A DNA stretch of 64,000 nt from Enterobacteriaceae bacterium RIT714 (GCA_009668015.1 WJYB01000002.1:372001-436000), one strand, 5' to 3'; shown: positions 8,225 through 17,425, numbered from the stretch's first letter. Program-made: numbers and translations. The notes: generated by a model from the sequence alone, not told the origin.

Positions 8225-8827
8225 TTATTTATTGCAGGAAGAGAGTTGGTTAATCGCTGTGAGCAAATCCATCCAGCCTGCTTTTGTCTCAATATCCAGA
8301 CGCATTCTGGCGTTACGTTTAAACGTAAAGACCGTTTTGTAGCTGCAATTACGCCGGACAGCGATCTCCTGCGTTTGCATCCCGGATGCATAATCAAGCA
8401 GCACATTCATCTCGGAGAATGAGAAATGTTGTCCGCGATGACGTTTAATCCTTGAATCATTAATAGCGGGCAGCAGTTTCTCCTCCAGTTCATCCTCAGC
8501 CAGACAACCGCTCGCCCCCGATGCCATAAATAATCGGGTCAGCAGTTCATCCTGATAGGGCAGATAGACCAGCGTTTTCAGCGCCATGGCTTTGGTATAA
8601 TGGAAGATCCGCAGCATTTTGCTGACTGAGTCGCCTAACCCCCCGGCCCCAACCACTAAAACTTTTGGCGAATTTGTCTGGATACAAATCTCTTCCGTTA
8701 TCTGCTCAAAAGCGCGACAAGATATAACGTGCTGTCCCTGTTCCTGAAGCTGTGCGCAGAGGCCATTGCGGAGCAATACACGCGGTTCATAAAGAATAAC
8801 GAGAGGTCGAGAATTCATAGCATCCAT
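8225..8827 (-). CDS. LuxR-type transcriptional regulator with a receiver-like domain lacking the phosphoacceptor
   Basis: This 200-residue protein has a FixJ/RcsB-like layout. The N-terminal domain begins PLVILYEPRVLLRNGL like a receiver, but Glu14-Pro15 replace the acidic pair and the strand where the phospho-Asp should sit reads VLVVGAGGLG, with no Asp. The C-terminal HTH spans about 137-195 (FSEMNVLLDYASGMQTQEIA, YKTVFTFKRNARMRL). Its recognition helix (CSYKTVFTFKRNA) resembles MatA/EcpR-type fimbrial regulators, as inferred from memory. Phosphorylation control is therefore unlikely. It is the first gene of the pair and is divergent from the diguanylate cyclase across 248 bases of AT-rich DNA. 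Confidence 0.8.
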   Translation of the reverse strand: MDAMNSRPLVILYEPRVLLRNGLCAQLQEQGQHVISCRAFEQITEEICIQTNSPKVLVVGAGGLGDSVSKMLRIFHYTKAMALKTLVYLPYQDELLTRLFMASGASGCLAEDELEEKLLPAINDSRIKRHRGQHFSFSEMNVLLDYASGMQTQEIAVRRNCSYKTVFTFKRNARMRLDIETKAGWMDLLTAINQLSSCNK

Positions 8828-9075
8828 TGCTTCGCATTAAATAGAAAATCTTGTACAAGATAATTCTCAGGCTTATTTATTCAACGTAAACACATTCCAA
8901 AAGTGGACTTTTAAAAAAAATCATCAGGGTTTAACGTTGATCGCCACGCCACAATCGCTGTCATTTCAATGAAAAGAAAATGACTTAGCGCAAATCACGC
9001 TCTTTTTTCAACGGCGTATTTACAAGCAGGGGGGAAAATGGCAAGAATCATTCTTATTTTCCTGCGAAATATCCC

Positions 9076-10059
9076 ATGTCAGAACAGGCGCTGAGACAGC
9101 AGATTCAAAATCTGAAAAAGCATAACGCCCGGCTCGCCAGGCTGGCGCGTGACGCCCGCAGTAAACTCAGCGCGGCGCTGGATGGCACGGGCCTGTGTCT
9201 TTGGCAGCTGGACGTGCCCAGTGGGAAACTGATTATCTATAACCGCCGTTGGGGGTCGATGCTGGGCTATCAGCCGAAAGAGCTGAATGCGCAGTTTGAC
9301 GTCTGGCGCGAGCATCTTCATCCAGATGATAAACAGATGGTGCTGGATGCCTTTTACGATCATCTGCACGGTAAAACGCCGTTCTATGAAGCCCTGCATC
9401 GGATGCAGCATAAAAACGGCACCATCAGTTGGGTGCTGGATCGCGGGCGCGTCAGCGAATGGGATGCACACGGTCATCCGCTGAAGGTCACCGGGACTCA
9501 CATTGATATGACCAAAGAGAAGCAGTACGAAGAACAACTCGCGCTGCTGGCAAACCACGACCCGCTGACCGGACTCGCCAATCGCCATGCGTTAATCAAA
9601 CACTATAACGCGTTGAAAGGACAAGGGCCGCTGTGCGTGGCGTTTATCGACCTTGATGATTTCAAAACGGTCAACGATACCTTTGGCCATCGCAGCGGCG
9701 ATGAACTGCTGATCCAGCTGAGCAAACGGCTGGGTGAAACGTGCCCGCCGGGCTCGATTGTTGGCCGTCTGGGAGGGGATGAGTTTGTGCTGTTGCTGCC
9801 TTTTCCGCTCACCAGCTTGTTGGTTCACAGTACCGCCCATAGCTGCCTGCGCGCAGCGCTGACGCCGTTTGAACTGGATAACGGTCAGGCGCAGGTGGGC
9901 GCGTCGATTGGTATTGATGAGGTGCAGCCGCAGGATGATTTCGTCAACGCGCTACGCCGCGCCGACCAGTCCATGTATCAGATCAAGCACACCGGAAAGA
10001 ACGGCGTGGCGATTGGTTCGACGTTATTATCGCTTTCCCGAACCGGAACGGACGCGTGA
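9076..10059 (+). CDS. PAS-GGDEF diguanylate cyclase
   Basis: This soluble 327-residue protein is predicted to make cyclic di-GMP from two GTP. A short N-terminal coiled stretch (residues 1-30) is followed by a PAS domain of the PAS_3 type (about 35-155, with HPDDKQMV and the PAC end VTGTHIDMT). The GGDEF domain runs from about 165 to 310, with DPLTGLANR, DLDDFKTVNDTFGH and an intact active site GGDEF at residues 233-237. The inhibitory RxxD site normally upstream of the active loop is absent (PPGS in its place), so product inhibition there is not expected. No membrane segment is seen. Its TGA lies inside the GTG start of the next gene (GTGA overlap), so the two are coupled. Confidence 0.93.
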   Translation: MSEQALRQQIQNLKKHNARLARLARDARSKLSAALDGTGLCLWQLDVPSGKLIIYNRRWGSMLGYQPKELNAQFDVWREHLHPDDKQMVLDAFYDHLHGKTPFYEALHRMQHKNGTISWVLDRGRVSEWDAHGHPLKVTGTHIDMTKEKQYEEQLALLANHDPLTGLANRHALIKHYNALKGQGPLCVAFIDLDDFKTVNDTFGHRSGDELLIQLSKRLGETCPPGSIVGRLGGDEFVLLLPFPLTSLLVHSTAHSCLRAALTPFELDNGQAQVGASIGIDEVQPQDDFVNALRRADQSMYQIKHTGKNGVAIGSTLLSLSRTGTDA

Positions 10060-10772
10060 AAATCAGCCGACAGCAGCGCATTATCCAGATGCTCAGCGAC
10101 CGCGAATGGTTAACGACCGACACGCTGGCAGAACAGCTCGACGTGAGCAAAGAGACGATCCGCCGCGACCTGAAAGGCCTTCAGCAGCAGGGCAAAATTG
10201 TCCGCCATCATGGCCGTGCGCGCATGATTCATCCCGACAACCGCGATGGCGGCGAGCCATTTGGCGCGCGGCTGAAAAGTCATTACGCCGATAAAGTGGA
10301 TATCGCGCGACACGCGCTGGACTACCTGACTGAAGGCATGACGATTGCGCTGGATGCCAGTTCCACCTGCTTTCAGCTGGCGCGTCAGCTCCCCGATATC
10401 AACCTGACGGTCTTCACCAACAGCCTGCCGGTCTGCCATGAAATGGCAAAGCGCGAGCGCATCACGTTGATCTGCGCGGGAGGAACGCTCGATCGTAAGT
10501 ACCGCTGTTATGTTAACCCTTCACTGGGGGCGTTACTGAAAGACGTGGAGATCGACCTGTTTATTTTTTCCTGCGAGGGTGTGGACGAAAACGGCGCAAT
10601 GTGGGACCCCGCCGAACAGAGCGCCACCTTTAAAGCGCAATTGTTAAAGCGCGCCATCCAGTCTTTGTTGTTGATTGACAAGAGTAAATTCCAGCGTTCC
10701 AGCGAAGTCAAAATCGGCTCACTTTCTCAGGTCACGCAGATTATCACCGATGTTCACCCCTCCAGACGATAG
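10056..10772 (+). CDS. fucR: DeoR-family regulator closely resembling the L-fucose operon activator FucR
   Basis: This 238-residue regulator has an N-terminal DeoR winged helix (about residues 5-57, with the signature [17 protein letters not shown]) and a C-terminal phosphosugar-binding domain (about 75-235). Blocks such as [37 protein letters not shown] and LLLIDKSKF match E. coli FucR strongly. E. coli FucR (243 aa) activates fucose catabolism in response to fuculose-1-phosphate. Here no fuc genes are nearby and the gene overlaps the diguanylate cyclase by four bases (GTG start, GTGA). It may be the true FucR in an unusual place or a paralogue. The last 19 bases overlap the convergent yghW. 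Confidence 0.8.
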   Translation: MKISRQQRIIQMLSDREWLTTDTLAEQLDVSKETIRRDLKGLQQQGKIVRHHGRARMIHPDNRDGGEPFGARLKSHYADKVDIARHALDYLTEGMTIALDASSTCFQLARQLPDINLTVFTNSLPVCHEMAKRERITLICAGGTLDRKYRCYVNPSLGALLKDVEIDLFIFSCEGVDENGAMWDPAEQSATFKAQLLKRAIQSLLLIDKSKFQRSSEVKIGSLSQVTQIITDVHPSRR

Positions 10773-11041
10773 CCCGCGAGAAAGTAGCGCAGTATGGTGC
10801 TGGACTGATTCTCTTTAAAAAAATCCATCACCATGTCGCGATCTAAACCGTAGCGCCGCGTCAAAATACCGGCCTCCCACGCACTTAGCTGGCGATCGCC
10901 GGTTTTTTCAAACATTCGGTGCGAGAAGCCCAGCACAAATCCACGTTTATAGTCGGTACAGAAGTGCGCGACGTTTTTGGCGCTATCAGCCTGCGCCGCG
11001 CGCATTCCCGCCATCAGCCCTTTGCCAAAATGGTTTTCCAT
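10754..11041 (-). CDS. yghW: YghW, DUF2623 family protein
   Basis: This 95-residue protein is nearly identical in pattern to E. coli YghW ([15 protein letters not shown] at the start, [18 protein letters not shown] in the middle, AGYRLEG at the end), with the same length. The function is unknown. It is predicted to be soluble, rich in aromatic and charged residues, with no signal peptide. It stands alone on the minus strand between two unrelated genes, and its 3' end overlaps the end of the convergent fucR-like gene by 19 bases. Confidence 0.93.
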   Translation of the reverse strand: MENHFGKGLMAGMRAAQADSAKNVAHFCTDYKRGFVLGFSHRMFEKTGDRQLSAWEAGILTRRYGLDRDMVMDFFKENQSSTILRYFLAGYRLEG

Positions 11042-11141
11042 CGCTATGCCCTCATTCGCTATATATAAAATTATATAGCGAAATTTTAAACGATGGCTAG
11101 TGCTATTTAGGCCGCACGAGGCGGCCTTATGAAAAGGAAGG

Positions 11142-12689
11142 TCAGGCGGAGAGGCGGAATTTCTGCACCGATCGCTGCAGTTCCTCGGTTTGGCGCTCCA
11201 GCGCAGAGGCCGCAGCTGAAACTTGTTCCACCAGCGAGGCGTTCTGCTGGGTCACACCGTCCATCTGGGTAATCGCCACGCCCACCTGAGAGATACCTTT
11301 GCTCTGCTCTTCCGATGCCGACGCGATTTGCTTCATGATAGTCGTCACTTCGGTCACGTCACGCAGGATAGCTTCCATGGTGTTGCCCGTATCGTTGACC
11401 AGCAGCGCGCCCTGTTCCACGCGTGAAACGGAGTCGGCGATCAGCCCTTCGATCTCCTTCGCCGCGTTAGCGCTCCGGCTCGCCAGATTGCGCACCTCAC
11501 CCGCCACCACGGCAAATCCACGCCCCTGTTCCCCGGCGCGGGCGGCTTCTACCGCCGCGTTCAGGGCCAGAATATTGGTCTGGAAAGCGATACTGTTGAT
11601 CACCGTAGTGATCTCGGCAATTTTCTTCGAACTGTCGGAAATACCGGTCATTGTGGCGACAACGTCCTCGACCAGCGAGCCACCCCGCCCCGCGGTGGTC
11701 GAAGCCACATCCGCCAGATGGCTGGCCTGACGCGCATTTTCAGCATTCAGCTTCACGGTGGCGGTGAGCTGTTCCATGCTCGCGGCCGTCTCCTCCAGCG
11801 CGGCGGCCTGCTCTTCGGTACGCGAAGAGAGATCGTTATTGCCGCTGGATATTTCGGTTGCTCCGCGCCAGATATTTTCACTGCCGGAACGGATCGAGCT
11901 GACCGCCTCACGCAGGCTATCCTGCATCGCGCTGAGTAACGGCACCAGCTGACCCACACAGTTACGCCCAAACGAGGCAATCGGCTGGCTGAGATCGCCC
12001 TGTGCAATCTGACGGAAATGCTCACGAATGCGATCCAGCGGCTTAACCAGCATCGCGACCAGATAGCGATCGGTGAACAGCAGGATCAGTAAGCCAATAA
12101 TCGTCGCGCAGATAATGACCGTGCGGGTCGTACTGGTCAGGCTGTCCACCACCACACGGGTGCTGTCGAGCGTGTTGCCCGCCGCCGTGTTGAACTTATC
12201 CGCTGCAGCGCCAAAAGCGCGGCTGAGTGCCGGAGTGACGTTGTTGGCCTGCTGACGATAGCCGTCGATAGTTCCCTGCTGCGCCTGCTGCATTTGCGGT
12301 TTAATCCCCTGATCGAGCAACGCCTGCCAGCTGCTGATCACCTCGGCGGACGTTTTCTCATCCATCGGGCCCGGAGAGATCGCTTTCATCTCCTCGAGCT
12401 TCTTGCCCATATTATCCAGCGCCTGCTGCGCGGGCGCTAAGTCCGGATTTCCGCCCGCGGCTTTTGCCTCCATCGCGCGGCTAAGACGGGTGACAAAACG
12501 GAAGTATTGATCGTTGCCCTGCCCTAATAACGTCATTTGTTTTACGATCTGGCGATCGATTTCATTGCCATCAGATACCCTGGAAAGTGACCAGGTGCTG
12601 TAAAGCCCAACCCCTGCCCACATCAAACAAAAAATACCCAGAATCGTGAGCATCACGAACCGGATAGTAAAATTACGAAGCATATGCAT
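11142..12689 (-). CDS. Methyl-accepting chemotaxis protein
   Basis: This 515-residue transmembrane receptor follows the Tar/Tsr plan. Helix TM1 (about residues 10-32) precedes a four-helix periplasmic ligand-binding domain (about 35-190, TarH-like), then TM2 (about 192-212), a HAMP domain (about 213-266) and the signalling domain. Methylation helices include [19 protein letters not shown], and the hairpin tip [20 protein letters not shown] is intact. The C-terminus ends QKFRLSA with no NWxxF pentapeptide, so it lacks the tether for CheR and CheB and probably depends on other receptors for adaptation. The ligand is unknown. A sigma-28-type promoter lies upstream. Confidence 0.95.
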   Translation of the reverse strand: MHMLRNFTIRFVMLTILGIFCLMWAGVGLYSTWSLSRVSDGNEIDRQIVKQMTLLGQGNDQYFRFVTRLSRAMEAKAAGGNPDLAPAQQALDNMGKKLEEMKAISPGPMDEKTSAEVISSWQALLDQGIKPQMQQAQQGTIDGYRQQANNVTPALSRAFGAAADKFNTAAGNTLDSTRVVVDSLTSTTRTVIICATIIGLLILLFTDRYLVAMLVKPLDRIREHFRQIAQGDLSQPIASFGRNCVGQLVPLLSAMQDSLREAVSSIRSGSENIWRGATEISSGNNDLSSRTEEQAAALEETAASMEQLTATVKLNAENARQASHLADVASTTAGRGGSLVEDVVATMTGISDSSKKIAEITTVINSIAFQTNILALNAAVEAARAGEQGRGFAVVAGEVRNLASRSANAAKEIEGLIADSVSRVEQGALLVNDTGNTMEAILRDVTEVTTIMKQIASASEEQSKGISQVGVAITQMDGVTQQNASLVEQVSAAASALERQTEELQRSVQKFRLSA

Positions 12690-12744
12690 AAGAGTTATCC
12701 TTGCCGTTAGTGAGAACTCATCCAGAGGATGAGTCTTACCCTCG

Positions 12745-12771
12745 TTATCGGCAGAAAATGGCGAAGTTATA
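12745..12771 (-). promoter_or_regulatory. FliA (sigma-28) promoter of the chemotaxis receptor gene
   Basis: On the minus strand a perfect -10 element GCCGATAA (12745-12752) is preceded, with the canonical 11-base spacing, by TATAACTT (12764-12771), which matches five of eight positions of the sigma-28 -35 consensus TAAAGTTT. It is about 56 bases upstream of the receptor start codon. This places the receptor in the flagellar late-gene regulon. Confidence 0.78.
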
Positions 12772-12998
12772 CTCTTTTGCAGCTATTTTACTAAAAAACC
12801 TTATACCCTTACTTTTATCTAAAAAAAGATTACGCAATGATAAAGAGACTCATCTGAATATTTTTCTGTCACAATTCAGTTAGCTGGAAAATTTTAAATC
12901 TGTTTAACAATCAATAGACCACAAAATCGTCAGGGGATATATAACAGCACCTTTCGCTACGGCATCAATACCCAGATAATTAGCGCGCAAATATAAAA

Positions 12999-13016
12999 GG
13001 CCGGTATTATCCGGCC
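12999..13016 (-). terminator. Intrinsic terminator of yghX
   Basis: A perfect six-base-pair stem GGCCGG/CCGGCC with a six-base AT loop is followed on the minus strand by TTTTATATTT. It lies about 40 bases after the yghX stop codon. Confidence 0.7.
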
Positions 13017-13053
13017 CTGAGAATATAAAATCTGTCAGTCAATGATCGGTATA

Positions 13054-13941
13054 TCAGCGTAAATACTTCTCAAACCAGCCCAACGTTCTTTTCCACGCCA
13101 GCTCTGCCGCTGGCTCGTCGTAGCGCGGCGTCGAATCATTATGGAATCCGTGATTCACACCGGGGTAAATGTACGCCTCATAAACCTTGTTATTCGATTT
13201 CAAAGCCGCTTCATAGGCCGGCCAGCCTTCGTTGATGTTCTTATCCAGCTCCGCGTAGTGCAACAATAAAGGCGCGTTGATCCGCGGGACATCGGCCGCA
13301 GCAGGCTGACGCCCATAAAACGGCACCGCACACTCCAGTTCCGGGTAAGCGACCGCTGCGGCATTGGAGATCCCTCCGCCGTAGCAAAATCCGGTGATCC
13401 CCACTTTACCGGTGGCGTCAGGATGTTTTTTCATAAACTCGACGGCGGCAAAGAAATCGTTCATCAGCTTCGTGGGATCGACCTTCTGCTGAAGCACCTT
13501 CCCTTCTTCGTCATTGCCGGGATAGCCGCCCACGGAACTTAAACCGTCAGGAGCCAGGGCAATGTACCCCGCTTTGGCTACGCGCCGGGCGACGTCCTCA
13601 ATATAGGGATTTAGCCCGCGATTCTCATGCACCACGACCACCGCCGGGACTTTCCCCGTGGTTTTAGCGGGCTTGACCAGATAGCCACGGACTTCACCAT
13701 GCCCGTTTGGCGAAGGATAATGAATGTATTCCGGCAGAATATCGGGATCGGTGAATTTCACCTGTTCGGCCAGAGCATAATTCGGTTTGAGCATATTGAA
13801 TAACGCCAGCGCCGTGACACCGCCAACGGCGTAGCGGGCCGCCAGATTCAGAAACTCACGTTTATTAATTTTGCCGTGGGCGTAATAGTCATAATAATCG
13901 AGCAATTCTTGCGGAAAATCTTTGGCTGTCAGGCGCGTCAT
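13054..13941 (-). CDS. yghX: Dienelactone hydrolase family protein YghX, intact
   Basis: This 295-residue alpha/beta hydrolase matches the E. coli yghX sequence throughout, but here it is one uninterrupted frame, whereas the K-12 copy is annotated as a pseudogene. The dienelactone-hydrolase nucleophile elbow GFCYGGG (Cys nucleophile) lies near residue 180. A catalytic Asp/Glu region (HYAELDKNINEGWPAYE, about 228-244) and the His of YPGVNHGFHN (about 262) complete the triad. The N-terminus has KREFL followed by a hydrophobic stretch to about residue 57 (NYALAEQ), resembling a Tat signal with a Lys-Arg pair. Periplasmic location is thus possible but not certain. The substrate is unknown. Confidence 0.93.
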   Translation of the reverse strand: MTRLTAKDFPQELLDYYDYYAHGKINKREFLNLAARYAVGGVTALALFNMLKPNYALAEQVKFTDPDILPEYIHYPSPNGHGEVRGYLVKPAKTTGKVPAVVVVHENRGLNPYIEDVARRVAKAGYIALAPDGLSSVGGYPGNDEEGKVLQQKVDPTKLMNDFFAAVEFMKKHPDATGKVGITGFCYGGGISNAAAVAYPELECAVPFYGRQPAAADVPRINAPLLLHYAELDKNINEGWPAYEAALKSNNKVYEAYIYPGVNHGFHNDSTPRYDEPAAELAWKRTLGWFEKYLR

Positions 13942-14127
13942 CGCTTGTCTCCATTAACTGTGATTTATGCCCACAATAATTCGCGTTGCAGAACGACGGC
14001 CAGGGCGTGAATCCCGCGACAGGGTGAACTGATGTCGTCTTTGCACCGGTAACTTGAATTATGACGGGTATTTAAGGATAGAATGAAAACGCTGTTTCGA
14101 AAATCCATCGATAAGAAAGGAGACATC

Positions 14128-15168
14128 ATGTCCTGGAACGCTTACCCCAGCCGCTATGAAAACATGCAGTATCGTTACTGTGGAAAAAGCGGTCTTCGCC
14201 TGCCCGCGCTGTCGCTTGGCCTGTGGCACAGCTTTGGCCACGTTCAGCCTCTGGACAACCAGAGAGCCCTGCTGCGTAAAGCTTTTGATTGCGGAATCAC
14301 CCATTTCGATCTCGCCAATAATTACGGTCCACCAGCCGGCAGCGCCGAAGAAAACTTTGGCCGTCTGCTGCGGGAAGATTTCTCGGCGTATCGTGATGAG
14401 CTGATCATCTCCACCAAAGCGGGTTACGACATGTGGCCAGGCCCTTATGGTTCGGGCGGTTCACGTAAATATCTGCTTGCCAGTCTCGATCAGAGCCTGA
14501 AGCGCATGGGTGTGGAGTATGTCGATATTTTCTATTCGCATCGCGTTGACGAAAATACCCCGATGGAAGAGACCGCTTCCGCGCTGGCTCACGCCGTACA
14601 GAGCGGCAAAGCGTTATACGTGGGGATTTCGTCGTACTCTGCGGAGCGTACACAGAAGATGGCCGAACTGCTGCGCGAATGGAAAATCCCACTCCTTATT
14701 CATCAGCCATCTTATAACCTGTTGAACCGCTGGGTGGATAAGAGTGGATTGCTGGACACGCTGGAGGCTAACGGCACGGGCTGTATCGCCTTTACACCGC
14801 TGGCGCAGGGCTTGTTGACAGGAAAATATCTGAACGGTATTCCTGAAGGTTCGCGGATGCAGCGTGAAGGGAAAAAGGCGCGCGGACTGACGGAAAAGAT
14901 GTTGACCGAGGCTAACCTGAAAAGCCTGAATTTGCTCAACGACATGGCCCAGCAGCGTGGTCAGAGCATGGCGCAAATGGCCCTGAGCTGGCTTCTGAAA
15001 GATGAGCGTGTGACGTCGGTACTGATTGGCGCCAGCCGCCCTGAGCAACTCGAAGAGAATGTACAGGCGCTGAAAAATCTTCGCTTTAGCGATGACGAAC
15101 TGAAACGGATTGATCAATATGTTGCGGATGGAGAGCTGAATCTGTGGCAGGCGTCGTCGGATAAATGA
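14128..15168 (+). CDS. gpr: L-glyceraldehyde 3-phosphate reductase (aldo-keto reductase YghZ)
   Basis: This 346-residue aldo-keto reductase of the AKR14 group, the same length as E. coli YghZ/Gpr, reduces L-glyceraldehyde 3-phosphate and methylglyoxal with NADPH. Seen are the catalytic Asp/Tyr segment (FDLANNYGPP), the Lys-containing strand (ELIISTKAGYDMWPG), YSHRVDENTPMEET and the C-terminal cofactor-binding loop VTSVLIGASRPEQLEEN. I chose ATG 14128, preceded by AAAGGAG at a good distance and matching the family N-terminus. An in-frame ATG at 14083 would add 15 residues with no family support. The neighbours yghX and yqhA are as in E. coli. Confidence 0.95.
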   Translation: MSWNAYPSRYENMQYRYCGKSGLRLPALSLGLWHSFGHVQPLDNQRALLRKAFDCGITHFDLANNYGPPAGSAEENFGRLLREDFSAYRDELIISTKAGYDMWPGPYGSGGSRKYLLASLDQSLKRMGVEYVDIFYSHRVDENTPMEETASALAHAVQSGKALYVGISSYSAERTQKMAELLREWKIPLLIHQPSYNLLNRWVDKSGLLDTLEANGTGCIAFTPLAQGLLTGKYLNGIPEGSRMQREGKKARGLTEKMLTEANLKSLNLLNDMAQQRGQSMAQMALSWLLKDERVTSVLIGASRPEQLEENVQALKNLRFSDDELKRIDQYVADGELNLWQASSDK

Positions 15169-15193
15169 TTCAGGGGGGCGGGCCGATGCCCGC

Positions 15194-15218
15194 ACCCCAG
15201 CCCTCTCCCTGCGGGAGA
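15194..15218. repeat. Dispersed CCCTCTCCC/GGGAGA palindromic repeat
   Basis: This is a single imperfect copy of the palindromic element found throughout the window (left arm CACCCCAG then CCCTCTCCC, right arm GGGAGA), between gpr and the convergent yqhA. Confidence 0.55.
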
Positions 15219-15234
15219 AAGCCGAATCCGGAGC

Positions 15235-15732
<498 letters not shown>

Positions 15733-15804
15733 TCAGCAAACGAAACCAGATCGCAGTATATCGCAACGAGGTTAACTGTTTGCAACAACTAACCTACAAA
15801 GCCC

Positions 15805-16308
15805 CTACACATCAGCAGGGTTAACCACCGGACGCTGGTACTCCGGCCAGACCAGTACCACCAGATCCGGGTACGCTTCCAGGCTGAATTCCCGGAAACA
15901 CTGGCGAAGATTCATCACATCGAGATCAGAGTGCGACACCTTTTCGCCGTTCAGACAGCGCTTTTTGATATTGTCATAATATTTATAAACGGCCGAATTC
16001 AGGTCGCTACAGCGACGCTGGGCATCGAAAAGGCCCGGCGTATCGTTTATTTCTGTCATCTTCATCCGCTTAATTGTGGCATGAAGAAAATCGATATATT
16101 CATGATTGACACGCCAGTACCATACCGGCGTTATCGCATTCATGAGCACCGAGAAATGGTCCTCTCCCTCTTCTTTAGTCATAAGAATCGGTTGCGATGA
16201 CTCGCTAATTTGCTGTAAGTCTTTTGATTTATTGAGCTCTCGCATCAATAAAAGAACACCAGCGGTCAGCAATAGTAATGTAATGACAGAATAAAAAACG
16301 CTGTTCAT
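15805..16308 (-). CDS. Unrecognised membrane-anchored protein
   Basis: I do not recognise this 167-residue product. It begins with one strong hydrophobic helix (about residues 4-22, YSVITLLLLTAGVLLLM) preceded by few charges. A hydrophilic, probably helical region follows, containing a conserved-looking aromatic patch (PVWYWRVNHEYIDF) and two cysteines (RRCSDL, KRCLNG). It is most likely an inner-membrane-anchored protein with its bulk in one compartment. It is transcribed divergently from the next two unknown genes across about 100 bases, and the region is AT-richer than its neighbours. A ribosome site (GGAGCAAACCC) precedes its ATG. Confidence 0.65.
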   Translation of the reverse strand: MNSVFYSVITLLLLTAGVLLLMRELNKSKDLQQISESSQPILMTKEEGEDHFSVLMNAITPVWYWRVNHEYIDFLHATIKRMKMTEINDTPGLFDAQRRCSDLNSAVYKYYDNIKKRCLNGEKVSHSDLDVMNLRQCFREFSLEAYPDLVVLVWPEYQRPVVNPADV

Positions 16309-16410
16309 GGGTTTGCTCCATTTTTTTTGATTTTAAATTTGCCTCATGTTATTGTCAACGAATCTCACGCCTTGTTTAACCCTACCGAGTTGAAATTAAA
16401 GGAAATTAAA

Positions 16411-16815
16411 ATGCTGCCCGAGAATCTTGTCCCGGTCAGGTACCACATTACATCTGTGGTCCCGAAACCGTCGGAAGCAGAAAACAATGCTAATTTCACT
16501 CAGGGAAAAAGAAAACTTTCCGATTTCGAATCGGACATATTAATTGGTGTTACCCGTACCGGTAAGTCACGTAATATGCTGCTGGAAGAGCACGACCGTC
16601 ATATAAAAGACCGGCTATACCGCGTGGTAAAGATTGAAGCCTTTGCCCACCTGCTTAACGACCTGCAGGCTGAAGGCGAAATAGACGCCCAAACCCTTAG
16701 TCAAATAATGGACGAAAAGACCGAAGAAATAAACGAAGCGGGCAACGAAATTTGGCTTAATCTTATTACGCGTGAAAAAAACAACCCTATCTTTTATAAA
16801 CTAGAGGATGATTAA
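16411..16815 (+). CDS. Unrecognised small acidic protein, first of a coupled pair
   Basis: I do not recognise this 134-residue product. It is hydrophilic, acidic toward the end (EDD at the C-terminus), predicted mostly helical from about residue 50, and has no signal peptide or membrane segment. I chose ATG 16411 because AAAGGA lies eight bases upstream. A TTG at 16327 would extend it by 28 residues without a ribosome site. The stop overlaps the next gene's ATG by eight bases (16808-16815), so the pair is translationally coupled and the products may interact. Confidence 0.6.
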   Translation: MLPENLVPVRYHITSVVPKPSEAENNANFTQGKRKLSDFESDILIGVTRTGKSRNMLLEEHDRHIKDRLYRVVKIEAFAHLLNDLQAEGEIDAQTLSQIMDEKTEEINEAGNEIWLNLITREKNNPIFYKLEDD

Positions 16816-17263
16816 CGTGAAAAAAGATGTTGAAGACAATAACGTTTATTTGACTTTAGACAACCATAAAAGTGATGAGTTTATCTTAAAGCAAAATCTC
16901 GACGCCCTGATTAAGCATAAGAACGACGAGATGACGCGCATTGCGCAAGATATGGTATCGATCCCAGCGGCGCTGGTGCGCCTGAAATGGCAAAACCGCC
17001 GTGAAATATATTCTCTGCAGGTTAAAGAAGAGATTTATGGCGCAATGATCAATGCCGTGATGGAATTAAAACCCGAGCTCAAAGATAAAATCATGGCGCG
17101 ACTGGAGAGCAATTATCAACACCTGCTTTCACGGGAGACCGCCACATTACGCCTGACGCGTAAACTGGCTGATGGCGGCTACCACACGTCCAATGTCACC
17201 AGCGTCGCCCTGGATGAAGATGCGCTCGCAGCAAAAACAGATACCTCCTCCAGCAAGCCCTGA
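16808..17263 (+). CDS. Unrecognised helical protein, second of a coupled pair
   Basis: I do not recognise this 151-residue product. It is hydrophilic and strongly helical, with heptad-like stretches (about residues 28-55 and 75-120) suggesting a coiled coil, and a low-complexity Ser-rich tail (DTSSSKP). The ATG at 16808 overlaps the end of the preceding gene; a GTG at 16817 is an alternative. There are no known catalytic motifs. It is followed by about 160 bases before yghA. With its partner and the divergent membrane protein it forms a three-gene insertion in an otherwise E. coli-like order. Confidence 0.6.
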   Translation: MINVKKDVEDNNVYLTLDNHKSDEFILKQNLDALIKHKNDEMTRIAQDMVSIPAALVRLKWQNRREIYSLQVKEEIYGAMINAVMELKPELKDKIMARLESNYQHLLSRETATLRLTRKLADGGYHTSNVTSVALDEDALAAKTDTSSSKP

Positions 17264-17425
17264 TCGCACCAAACACCCGCCGCAACACCCGCCAGCTAAA
17301 ATCTTTTCGACCGCCCTGAAGCGCACCCCAGGCAGGACGCCACGTCAGATTCCCCTGAATCGTTCCGACAACGCTGTGCAATATCCTATGCTTATCAACT
17401 TGGATCACACGCACGGAGACGACTT

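Larger units (their letters stand above)
12690..13053. other. Gene-free AT-rich interval between the receptor gene and yghX
   Basis: These 364 bases contain the FliA promoter near the receptor gene and the yghX terminator at the other end. The middle (about 12780-12990) is AT-rich and has no open reading frame with a credible ribosome site and no recognised RNA. Confidence 0.5.

Noticed and set aside
16327-16410. TTG-started extension of the unknown gene at 16411
   Set aside because: No ribosome site before the TTG; AAAGGA is well placed before ATG 16411, and the extra 28 residues lie in the divergent promoter region.
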